A stretch of DNA of 28,968 bases from positions 1 to 28,968 of the forward strand of contig CAJUAP010000052.1 of the NCBI GenBank assembly GCA_910584435.1, read 5' to 3'. Position 1 is the stretch's first letter, and each line of letters begins with the position of its first letter. The notes beneath the pieces were generated by a model. That model made no database searches. It saw only the letters and a program-made list of their open reading frames with translations, and was not told where the DNA came from. Position numbers and translations under genes: made by a program. Below are positions 1 to 5,905 of this stretch, piece after piece. Source of the stretch: an uncultured Acetatifactor sp. GTDB taxonomy: Bacteria; Bacillota; Clostridia; Lachnospirales; Lachnospiraceae.

Positions 1-108
1 TGGCAACGCACGTTTCCAACAGGTACAAGTCCTGAATCCGCCCGGTAGTGGGAAGGATCTAGCCGAAGGTACGGGTGTCCATTGTGAGGTGGGATCTGAA
101 GGAAGCTG
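1..108 (+). mobile_element. Possible 5'-domain fragment of a group II intron
   Basis: This stretch has no plausible gene. It reads like the structured 5' part (domain I) of a group II intron as found in Clostridia: it contains GGTACAAGTCCTGAATCC, then AAGGATCTAGCCGAAGG and GGATCTGAAGGAAGC. The resemblance is from memory of such introns, not a search. It stops near 108, where the sequence becomes AT-rich and ordinary, and no reverse transcriptase follows, so it would be a truncated remnant. The left end lies outside the window. Confidence 0.35.
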
Positions 109-170
109 TTTCTGGTATTCCTTTTTACGGTGTGGTAAGCAGATTATTCTACTATTTTTTATGCACACAA

Positions 171-197
171 TATGTAAAACTTTCCATTTTTTACATA
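171..197. repeat. Inverted repeat upstream of the parM-like gene, possible centromere/operator
   Basis: TATGTAAAA (171-179) is matched by TTTTACATA (189-197), a perfect 9-bp inverted repeat. A second dyad, GGGAAC (243-248) and GTTCCC (254-259), lies between the promoter and the start codon. ParR-type proteins bind repeats upstream of their own operon, both to mark the DNA for segregation and to repress transcription, so these are candidate ParR sites. Confidence 0.35.
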
Positions 198-203
198 CCG
201 CTG

Positions 204-232
204 TTGGCTTTTACTTAAACCATGCGTATAAA
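204..232 (+). promoter_or_regulatory. Promoter of the parM-parR-like operon
   Basis: TTGGCT (204-209), a 17-bp spacer and TATAAA (227-232) fit a vegetative promoter. It lies between the two inverted repeats, as expected for an autoregulated partition operon. Confidence 0.5.
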
Positions 233-279
233 ACAGTAAACAGGGAACGGGAAGTTCCCGGATAAAGGAGATGACAGCT

Positions 280-1206
280 ATGTACCAGAAGATTATCGTA
301 CCCATAGACCATGGGAACAGGAACATGAAGACCGAGCATAAGATATTCACTTCCGGATTTGTGGAGGGCGACTGCAGGCCCGCACTGGGGGAATACCTGC
401 ATTTTGGCGGGCGCTACTATGCCCTTGCGGAGCAGCGGATACCCTATATGCGGGACAAGACCGTGGATGACCGTTTCTTCATCCTGACGCTGTTTGCGGT
501 GGCGATGGAGGCGGAAAAGCAGATGCTCAATGCGCAGGACACCATCCTCCAGGCAGTGCTGCCGGTGGGGCTGCCCCCGAAGCATTACGGCGCACTGTAC
601 CGGAAGTTCGAGGATTATTTCAGGGGCAGGGGCGTCCAGAGGTTCACCTATAAGGGCATCCCCTATAAGGTGGAGATAACGGATGCGGCTGCTTTCCCCC
701 AGGATTATGCGGCAGCCATGACCGTCTACCAGAGGATAGCGGAGTTCAATAAGGTCATCACGGTGGACATCGGGGGCTTCACGCTGGATTACCTGCTGAT
801 CCGGGGCGGCAGGCCGGACCTGGGGGTATGCGACTCGCTGGAGAAGGGCGTCATCAAGCTCTACAATGACGTGGCCTCCCGCATCAATTCCGAGAAGGAC
901 ATCCTGCTGGACGACACGGACATCGACCGGATCATCCGGGGAGAAAAGACAGACTATGATGGGGAAGTTTTGCGTATCGTGGGGGACATGACCAGGACCT
1001 TTGTGGATGACATCCTGGGGACGCTCAGGGAGCGCGGGCTTGACTTAAAGACCAGCTGCGTGGTGTTCATCGGCGGCGGGGCTCTGCTTTTAAGGAAATA
1101 CCTGGAAAGTTCGGACAAGATCGGACGCAGCATCTTTGTGGAGGACATCTGTGCCAATGCAAAGGGTTACGGCCTGCTCTACCAGATACAGAGGAAAGGC
1201 AGGTAA
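280..1206 (+). CDS. ParM/StbA-like actin-family partition ATPase
   Basis: A 308-residue protein of the ParM/StbA actin-like family, which polymerises with ATP and pushes plasmid or element copies apart. The N-terminal PIDHGNRNMK stretch (about residues 8-17) corresponds to the first phosphate loop. VDIGGFTLDY (about residue 162) is the second phosphate loop, and IGGGALLLRKYL (about 263) is the adenosine-binding motif. Length fits the family (300-330). I choose ATG 280 rather than the in-frame ATG 271, because AAAGGAG (264-270) directly abuts 271 and leaves no spacing, while it sits 9 bases before 280. The next gene starts 5 bases after the stop and is a ParR-like partner. ICEs as well as plasmids carry such pairs. 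Confidence 0.8.
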   Translation: MYQKIIVPIDHGNRNMKTEHKIFTSGFVEGDCRPALGEYLHFGGRYYALAEQRIPYMRDKTVDDRFFILTLFAVAMEAEKQMLNAQDTILQAVLPVGLPPKHYGALYRKFEDYFRGRGVQRFTYKGIPYKVEITDAAAFPQDYAAAMTVYQRIAEFNKVITVDIGGFTLDYLLIRGGRPDLGVCDSLEKGVIKLYNDVASRINSEKDILLDDTDIDRIIRGEKTDYDGEVLRIVGDMTRTFVDDILGTLRERGLDLKTSCVVFIGGGALLLRKYLESSDKIGRSIFVEDICANAKGYGLLYQIQRKGR

Positions 1207-1211
1207 CTGCC

Positions 1212-1586
1212 ATGGGGAAAAAGAACGCATTTGTCACCACCATAGGGTTCAATAAAAATGACCCCGCCCATGTGCAGGTGGCGGAGTTCTTAAACGGCAT
1301 GGAGCGGGGGAAGGCCCAGTACATCGTCAATGCAGTGCTGGCTTACCAGAACGGGGCGCAGGCAGGGGATATGCCTTATGCGGGGCAGGCGGTTGACTAT
1401 GAAAAGATACGGCAGTTCGTGCTGCAGGTGATCAGGGAGCATGAAAGGCAGGAGGCGCCTTACAATGGGAAAGCAGGGGAACCGGACGGGCCGGATGCGG
1501 CAGAGGAAATGGCGGGAGCAGACTTTGGGTTTGACGAGGATGCCCTGAATGGGATCATGTCGTCACTGGAGGCATTCAAGGGGTGA
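1212..1586 (+). CDS. ParR-like centromere-binding adaptor (small partition protein)
   Basis: A 124-residue protein encoded immediately after the ParM-like gene, hence probably its adaptor. The first 50 residues (TTIGFNKNDPAHVQVAEFLN, then a GKAQYIVNAVLAY helix) have the pattern of a ribbon-helix-helix fold: a short strand, a helix beginning at a DPAH turn, and a second helix. This is how ParR proteins bind their repeats. The C-terminal third is acidic, low in structure and ends in a short hydrophobic helix (NGIMSSLEAF), which in ParR proteins contacts the filament end. The assignment rests mainly on operon position and the N-terminal pattern. Stop at 1584-1586, followed by a terminator-like dyad. 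Confidence 0.6.
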   Translation: MGKKNAFVTTIGFNKNDPAHVQVAEFLNGMERGKAQYIVNAVLAYQNGAQAGDMPYAGQAVDYEKIRQFVLQVIREHERQEAPYNGKAGEPDGPDAAEEMAGADFGFDEDALNGIMSSLEAFKG

Positions 1587-1594
1587 GATCAAAA

Positions 1595-1630
1595 GGGAGC
1601 CTGCAGGATATTTTTATTGTCCCGGCTCCC
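1595..1630 (+). terminator. Terminator-like dyad between convergent genes
   Basis: GGGAGCC (1595-1601) pairs with GGCTCCC (1624-1630), with a T-rich loop. It lies between the end of the parR-like gene and the end of the reverse-strand XRE gene. No long T-run follows on the + strand, so efficiency is uncertain. Confidence 0.35.
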
Positions 1631-1868
1631 CTTTCCCAAGCAGTTCGTCCGTGGATATGTTAAAATATTCAGAGAGGATTGCCACCTCATAGTCCGGGAC
1701 GAAGCGGCTGCCCTGTTCGATCCGCAGGATGGTCAGGTCGCTGCACTCCATGCCCAGGAGCTGGAGCCTGCCTGCAAGGGCAGCCTGGGAAAGCCCCTGT
1801 GCTGTGCGGAGCTGCTTTACCTTCGGGCCGATGATGTTTTTGGAAGAACCGTTCCAGTAGATTTTCAT
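1614..1868 (-). CDS. XRE-family helix-turn-helix repressor (first copy)
   Basis: An 84-residue DNA-binding protein. The HTH_XRE pattern is clear: VKQLRTAQGLSQAALAGRLQ (about residues 17-36), then SDLTILRIEQGSRFVPDYEV and a final LSEYFNISTDELL helix. The open frame extends much further upstream, but the start at 1868 has GAAGGGA about 9 bases before it and gives a standard-length repressor. It is divergent from the gene at 2029, and two copies of a dyad (ACTTC-N7-GAAGT) lie between them. It is clearly related to the XRE protein at 2455-2706, sharing the LRxxQxLSQxxLAxxLQL core and the LSExxxxS end. Probably represses its own and the divergent promoter (inference). Confidence 0.8.
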   Translation of the reverse strand: MKIYWNGSSKNIIGPKVKQLRTAQGLSQAALAGRLQLLGMECSDLTILRIEQGSRFVPDYEVAILSEYFNISTDELLGKGEPGQ

Positions 1869-1879
1869 AAACAGTTTCC

Positions 1880-1948
1880 CTTCTAAAGATGAAGTATATG
1901 AATTGATTTTACCGAAACGGAGTGATAATATACTTCTAAAGATGAAGT
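1880..1948. promoter_or_regulatory. Two dyad operators with divergent promoters
   Basis: CTTCTAAAGATGAAGT occurs at 1880-1895 and again at 1933-1948. Each copy holds the dyad (A)CTTC-N7-GAAG(T). Between them is a + strand promoter candidate, TTGATT (1903-1908), 17 bp, TAATAT (1926-1931). On the - strand TATACT lies at the inner edge of the first copy. The layout is that of a small XRE repressor controlling divergent genes. Confidence 0.55.
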
Positions 1949-2028
1949 GCGGCAAAACAAGGGAGAAATATTTAGGAAAAAGGGGAATACTGGAATGTGG
2001 GAAAGATATGGCAAAGGAGATTTTTACA

Positions 2029-2385
2029 ATGAGTGATGTATGGTTAAAGATGGCCCGGTTCCTGGGCAGCTTAAACGGGGAGGACATAAACAGGGAAAGC
2101 TATGTGCGTACCCCGGAATATGAAAACGCACTGGAGGCGTGGAAGGAAACAGAGCAGGGATGGGAGGCATTTCTGGAAACCTTGCCTGAAGGACAGCGGG
2201 AGAAGACGGAAGAAATGAAGGAGTGCCTGGAGGATTTTGCATCCGCCCAGGAAAAGCGTGCCTATATTCAGGGATATGCAGACTGCATACAGGTGCTGTA
2301 TCACATGGGGCTTCTGAAGGAGAATGAGGGGCTTAAGTGGGCGGAGAAGATGGAACTGCATCAGGAAGTGCATAAAGGGAAATAA
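2029..2385 (+). CDS. Small acidic protein, DUF6809-like, unknown function
   Basis: A 118-residue, charged, probably helical and cytoplasmic protein. ATG 2029 is chosen because AAAGGAG (2013-2019) is 9 bases upstream, although the frame stays open to 1903. It has the pattern ...YVRTPEYENALEAWKETEQGWEAFLETLPEGQRE..., then a long amphipathic helix and AYIQGYADCIQVLY. This resembles small Lachnospiraceae proteins I know as DUF6809, but I cannot verify that. It is divergent from the XRE gene at 1614-1868 and probably controlled by it. The arrangement is repeated in the next pair (2455-2706 and 2832-3113). No catalytic motif is visible. A terminator follows at 2418. Confidence 0.6.
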   Translation: MSDVWLKMARFLGSLNGEDINRESYVRTPEYENALEAWKETEQGWEAFLETLPEGQREKTEEMKECLEDFASAQEKRAYIQGYADCIQVLYHMGLLKENEGLKWAEKMELHQEVHKGK

Positions 2386-2417
2386 TGTTCCTCCACTCAG
2401 AGGAAACAGGACATGGA

Positions 2418-2453
2418 CAGGATGCACCGTATTCATGCAGGGCATCCTGTTTT
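2418..2453 (+). terminator. Rho-independent terminator
   Basis: CAGGATGC (2418-2425) pairs with GCATCCTG (2442-2449), followed by TTTT. It ends the 2029 gene and separates it from the convergent XRE gene ending at 2455. Confidence 0.6.
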
Positions 2454-2454
2454 C

Positions 2455-2706
2455 CTATTTATCCTCTCCGTCAATCAGAAATGCATAACTGACGCCCAGC
2501 ACTTCCGATAAGGCCCGCAGCTCAATATCCGTGACATACCGCTTGTTGGTTTCAATGCGGGTGATCACGTTCTTGTCCATGTCATATCCGGCAAGCTGCA
2601 GCTTATGGGCAAGGTCACGCTGGGAAAGGTTCTGCTGTTTCCTTAACTCGATAAGGCGGCTGCTGATCAGGTTCTTTTCGCCGGATGTAGTCCTTGGTTT
2701 TGGCAT
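2455..2706 (-). CDS. XRE-family helix-turn-helix repressor (second copy)
   Basis: An 83-residue repressor, paralogous to the one at 1614-1868. HTH core: LIELRKQQNLSQRDLAHKLQ (about residues 18-37), then NVITRIETNKRYVTDIELRA and LSEVLGVSYAFLI. Start at 2706 has GGAGG (2711-2715 on the + strand as CCTCC) just upstream and gives the normal short length. A basic tail precedes the HTH (MPKPRTT). It is divergent from 2832, across a region with nested inverted repeats. Likely an autorepressor that also controls the 2832 gene (inference). Confidence 0.8.
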   Translation of the reverse strand: MPKPRTTSGEKNLISSRLIELRKQQNLSQRDLAHKLQLAGYDMDKNVITRIETNKRYVTDIELRALSEVLGVSYAFLIDGEDK

Positions 2707-2741
2707 AATTATCCTCCAATCTGTCGAAATGTGTCGAGAAG

Positions 2742-2818
2742 TTTGTCTCACTTTTTGCACCACCACTATTGATTTTAATGGCATTACATATTAAAATCGG
2801 TTGTAAAAGTGAGACAAA
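2742..2818. promoter_or_regulatory. Nested inverted repeats and promoter between XRE gene and 2832 gene
   Basis: TTTGTCTCACTTTT (2742-2755) is matched by AAAAGTGAGACAAA (2805-2818), a perfect 14-bp inverted repeat. Inside it GATTTTAAT (2771-2779) matches ATTAAAATC (2790-2798). The + promoter TTGATT (2769-2774), 17 bp, TAAAAT (2792-2797) lies within the inner repeat, so a repressor bound there would block the 2832 gene. The outer right arm would be in the untranslated leader. Confidence 0.6.
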
Positions 2819-2831
2819 AGGAGGATGTGGT

Positions 2832-3113
2832 ATGCAAAAAGAACTGATTTATGATAAGATGAACGGATTTCTGGCAGAGGGGATGGCTTCCATGCTGGAG
2901 GGGATTGAAATTGAAGATGAATTTGCCGAGGGGAAAGAGTGCTGCCTTTTGTATGAAGGTGTATATCAGGCAGGGAGAAACCTGTGTGAACGGCTGGGGG
3001 AAGATGAGGATGAAGATGTGGAAACCATCCTGAACGGCATGGAGAGGATTACCAGGCTGGTTTCCCTGAAAATGTATGAGTATGGCAGGCGTGAGGTAGG
3101 AGCCGTTGTTTGA
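2832..3113 (+). CDS. Small acidic protein, unknown function
   Basis: A 93-residue acidic protein, probably cytoplasmic and all-helical. ATG 2832 follows AGGAGGATGTGGT (2819-2831). The second half (LYEGVYQAGRNLCERLGEDE, then VETILNGMERITRLVSLKMYEYG) resembles small proteins paired with XRE regulators on Lachnospiraceae mobile elements. I cannot name the family. It shares position and size, but little obvious sequence, with the 2029 protein. Control by the divergent XRE repressor is inferred from the operator-like repeats. It is followed within 25 bases by a strong terminator. Confidence 0.6.
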   Translation: MQKELIYDKMNGFLAEGMASMLEGIEIEDEFAEGKECCLLYEGVYQAGRNLCERLGEDEDEDVETILNGMERITRLVSLKMYEYGRREVGAVV

Positions 3114-3134
3114 TATGTGTGGCTGTGAAGGATT

Positions 3135-3168
3135 GGGGAAGGCTGTCAAGTGCCTTCCCCGGTCTTTT
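3135..3168 (+). terminator. Strong terminator, repeated at 8861
   Basis: GGGGAAGGC (3135-3143) and GCCTTCCCC (3152-3160) form a perfect 9-bp stem with an 8-base loop, followed by GGTCTTTT. The same hairpin occurs at 8861-8886, and only its right arm survives at 15209-15216. It directly precedes the direct-repeat promoter element in all three places. Confidence 0.7.
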
Positions 3169-3217
3169 ATCTGTCTTTCGGGGAAAAAATCTGTACATCG
3201 GGGATACTGTCTATACT
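3169..3217 (+). promoter_or_regulatory. Direct-repeat promoter element, copy A
   Basis: ATCTGTCTTTCGGGG (3169-3183) and ATCTGTACATCGGGG (3189-3203) are 20 bp apart, start to start. TATACT (3212-3217) is a good -10. The matching -35 position (3189-3194) is ATCTGT, a poor -35 that lies inside the second repeat. That is the usual layout for an activator with a direct-repeat site overlapping the -35. It controls the 3262-8773 genes. Confidence 0.6.
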
Positions 3218-3261
3218 TAGCAGGAAAATCTTCGATATAAATATATATAGGAGAGGAAAAA

Positions 3262-3936
3262 ATGCAGTACAAACTTTTAATCGTAGACGATGACAAGGCA
3301 TTAGTGAAAATGCTGGAAAATTATTTTACCCTGAAGGACTATGACGTTCGGTGCGCGGCTACTGGCGAAGAGGCATTAGAAAAATGCCGTGACAGGACGG
3401 ACTTAATTCTTTTGGACATCAATATGCCGGATATGGACGGACTGGAAGTATGCAGACAGATCAGGAATAAGGTATCCTGTCCAATCCTTTTTCTCACAGC
3501 AAGAGTGGAAGAACAGGACAGGGTAAACGGTTTGTTGTCCGGTGGGGATGATTATATACTAAAGCCGTTCAGCTTGAAGGAACTGGAAGCAAGGATAATA
3601 GCTCATCTGAACCGGGAGGAACGTCGGCAGCGGAATACAAAGTATTATTCACACAATGGGATGATGATAGATTATACCGCCAGAGAGGTAGAATTAGAAG
3701 GTGAGACAATAGAGCTTACAAAGACAGAGTATGCTATCATTGAATTTCTGTCCATGCATCCGGGGCAGGTATTTGACAGGGAGCAGATTTATGAGAGAAT
3801 CTGCGGCTGCGATGCAGAGGGTGACAGCCGCAGTATTACGGAGTTAGTCCGGCGGATTCGGAAAAAGCTGGCGGAGCATACGCAGAAGGAGTATATTGAG
3901 ACAGTTTGGGGAGTGGGCTACAAATGGATAAATTGA
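3262..3936 (+). CDS. OmpR/PhoB-family response regulator
   Basis: A 224-residue two-component regulator. The receiver domain spans about residues 1-115: acidic pair DDD near residue 8, phosphoacceptor Asp52 in LILLDINMPDMDG, and conserved Lys in ILKPFSLKELEARI. The C-terminal winged helix spans about 130-224: REVELEGETIELTKTEYAIIEFL..., RSITELVRRIRKKL, and the GVGYKW end typical of OmpR types. RBS GGAGAGG is at 3250-3256. It overlaps the kinase gene by 13 bases and is first in an operon-like run with an ABC transporter. The direct-repeat element lies just upstream, so it may autoregulate. Confidence 0.92.
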   Translation: MQYKLLIVDDDKALVKMLENYFTLKDYDVRCAATGEEALEKCRDRTDLILLDINMPDMDGLEVCRQIRNKVSCPILFLTARVEEQDRVNGLLSGGDDYILKPFSLKELEARIIAHLNREERRQRNTKYYSHNGMMIDYTAREVELEGETIELTKTEYAIIEFLSMHPGQVFDREQIYERICGCDAEGDSRSITELVRRIRKKLAEHTQKEYIETVWGVGYKWIN

Positions 3937-5099
3937 GAAACCTGTCAATCAGAAAATCGATCATTCTATATATTTTTATCAGCCTTTTAGTAAGTCTTCT
4001 GCTGTGGGGGACAGCTTATGGGGCAGCAGCGTACGCGGTGCAGATGCAGTCCGTGAGAGAATTTGAAAGGGAAGAAACCAGTGACAATCCAGTATACTAT
4101 GATGAAAATCTGTTTGACAGACCGGATTTATATATTGGGGCAGAGCAGGATAGGTTTCTTTTAGAACTCTGTGATTTTATTCTCGTATATGGGTTTCTGG
4201 TATTCTCTGTCCCCGGAATCGTGATCGCTGTACTCTTGTTTTATCGAAACAAGATACAGAAGCCTTTACAGGAGTTAGAGACTGCTTCCAGGCAGATTGA
4301 AGAGAATAATTTAGACTTTCATATCAACTATGAGAATGATGATGAACTGGGACAATTATGTGCAGAATTTGAGAAGATGCGTAAAGAACTGGCATCAAAT
4401 AATCAGAAAATGTGGCGTATGGTGGAAGCGGAAAAGATGCTGCGTGCAGCCATAGCCCATGATATCCGCACACCGCTTGCTACCCTGCGTGGATATCAGG
4501 AAATGATGCTGGAATTTTTGCCAGGGAGTACATTAAGCCGGGAGAAGATGGAAGAAATGCTGCGGGAAGGGATAGGACAGATTGACAGGATTAACCGTTT
4601 TGTGGAAAACATGAGGGTGTTATCCGGGCTGGAGTTAAGGGAAGCGGTTTGGGAACAGACAAGCCTGAACCAGTTGGAGGCTAAGATACGGATATCGTCA
4701 GGGGTGTTGGAGACAGAGTATGGGAGAAATGTGACTTTTAATCCGATATATGCTGACAAAGATTTTCAGGCAGATGCCGGTTTTGTTCTTGAAGTGGCAG
4801 AAAATCTGATATCCAATGCTCTGAGGTTTGCAAATCAGAATGTTTTAGTCCGCTTTTTCCTTGAGGGAGAGAGCCTGACGTTGGAAGTTGAAGATGATGG
4901 AAAGGGATACCCGCAGGGATTTTCACTGCCGGAAGACATACACCAGACCAGGGGACTGCATCAACAATCTGACCTGAAGCATCTGGGGATTGGATTGTAT
5001 ATCAGCCGGATATGCTGTGAAAAACACGGAGGGAAGCTCACTGTAGAAAACCGTTCTGATGGCGGAGGCATGGCAAGGGCAATATTTCGGGTGAAATAA
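3924..5099 (+). CDS. Sensor histidine kinase (HisKA type), partner of the 3262 regulator
   Basis: A 391-residue membrane kinase. Start ATG 3924 (MDKLRNLS) has GGGAGTGGG just upstream and overlaps the regulator gene. TM1 is near residues 13-37, a short external loop of about 55 residues follows, and TM2 is near 90-110. Then come a HAMP region, the H-box AIAHDIRTPLATLRGY with His179, the N-box ENLISNALRFA (about 293), the G1 box VEDDGKGYP and G2 GIGLYISRICCEKHGG. The small external loop suggests sensing at or in the membrane, as in kinases that watch antimicrobial peptides through a partner ABC transporter. That link is inference from the downstream FtsX-type permease. Confidence 0.9.
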   Translation: MDKLRNLSIRKSIILYIFISLLVSLLLWGTAYGAAAYAVQMQSVREFEREETSDNPVYYDENLFDRPDLYIGAEQDRFLLELCDFILVYGFLVFSVPGIVIAVLLFYRNKIQKPLQELETASRQIEENNLDFHINYENDDELGQLCAEFEKMRKELASNNQKMWRMVEAEKMLRAAIAHDIRTPLATLRGYQEMMLEFLPGSTLSREKMEEMLREGIGQIDRINRFVENMRVLSGLELREAVWEQTSLNQLEAKIRISSGVLETEYGRNVTFNPIYADKDFQADAGFVLEVAENLISNALRFANQNVLVRFFLEGESLTLEVEDDGKGYPQGFSLPEDIHQTRGLHQQSDLKHLGIGLYISRICCEKHGGKLTVENRSDGGGMARAIFRVK

Positions 5100-5112
5100 T
5101 ATATGACCAGGA

Positions 5113-5139
5113 GGGGCTGCAAAGGCAGCTTCTTTTTTA
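5113..5139 (+). terminator. Terminator after the kinase gene
   Basis: GGGGCTGC then AAAG then GCAGCTTC forms a short stem (core GCTGC/GCAGC), followed by TTTTTT. It separates regulator/kinase from the ABC genes, which therefore may have their own promoter around 5166-5196 (TTGTGA ... TATAAC, spacing not ideal). Confidence 0.5.
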
Positions 5140-5217
5140 ATTATTTTTTCTTCGTTGTCTGTTTGTTGTGAAATGGATGATATCCTAATGTATAACAAAT
5201 GGAGTGTGAGGAAAGGT

Positions 5218-5886
5218 ATGGAAATTTTAAAAACAACAGACTTAACAAAGTATTATAGCCATAATGGAACAGTGACGAAAGCCGTCGATCATGTAAATAT
5301 CAGTATATGTAAAGGGGAATATGTTTCTATCATAGGACAATCGGGTGCGGGTAAGAGTACATTGCTGAACCTGCTCGGTGGTCTGGATAAGCCGGATGCC
5401 GGAAAGGTCTTTATTAAAGGGACATCTATTTATGATGAAGGAAAGAACCTGACTGTGTTCAGACGCCGGAATATTGGATTTATTTTTCAGTCCTATAATT
5501 TAATGCCTTTTTTGAATGTATGGGAAAATATTATCCTGCCTGCAGGGATTGACGGGAAATCATTAGACAAAGCATTCGCATGTGAACTATTGGAGCGTCT
5601 GGAGTTATCTGCTAAAAAAAGCAGTTTTCCTGAAGAATTATCCGGAGGGCAGCAGCAGCGTGTGGCAATCGCCAGGGCATTGATCATGAAACCGTCAATC
5701 GTTTTAGCAGATGAGCCGACAGGGAATTTAGACAGTAAGACTGGCAGCAAGGTATTCCGGCTATTATTGGATGTATGTAAAAGGTTTGACCAGACATTGC
5801 TGCTTGTCACCCATAACGAAATGCTTGCAAAAGAGGCAGACACGATCATAAGGGTAGTTGATGGGGCTGCGGTTACCCAAAAATGA
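5218..5886 (+). CDS. ABC transporter ATP-binding protein (MacB/LolD/BceA type)
   Basis: A 222-residue ATPase that drives the FtsX-type permease encoded next. Walker A GQSGAGKST, Q-loop FIFQSYNLMPFLNV, signature LSGGQQQRVAIARAL, Walker B VLADEPTGNLD and switch His in LLVTHNE are all intact. The LSGGQQQ signature and the NLMPFLNVWENI stretch are typical of the MacB/LolD/BceA subgroup, which works with FtsX-fold permeases. ATG 5218 (MEILKTTDLTKYYS) follows GAGGAAAGG. The upstream in-frame ATG at 5155 lacks an RBS and would add a non-homologous tail. The permease start is 20 bases downstream. Confidence 0.93.
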   Translation: MEILKTTDLTKYYSHNGTVTKAVDHVNISICKGEYVSIIGQSGAGKSTLLNLLGGLDKPDAGKVFIKGTSIYDEGKNLTVFRRRNIGFIFQSYNLMPFLNVWENIILPAGIDGKSLDKAFACELLERLELSAKKSSFPEELSGGQQQRVAIARALIMKPSIVLADEPTGNLDSKTGSKVFRLLLDVCKRFDQTLLLVTHNEMLAKEADTIIRVVDGAAVTQK

Positions 5887-5905
5887 TGATGGAGTTGAAA
5901 CGAGA

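Noticed and set aside
1903..2028. N-terminal extension of the 2029 gene
   Set aside because: The upstream frame covers the promoter and second operator and has no RBS, whereas ATG 2029 has a good one.
3150..3190. TTCCCC/GGGGAA pairing between the terminator right arm and the first direct repeat, as an RNA antiterminator
   Set aside because: Copies D and E of the element lack the TTCCCC arm but keep the direct repeats, so a DNA site explains the conservation better.
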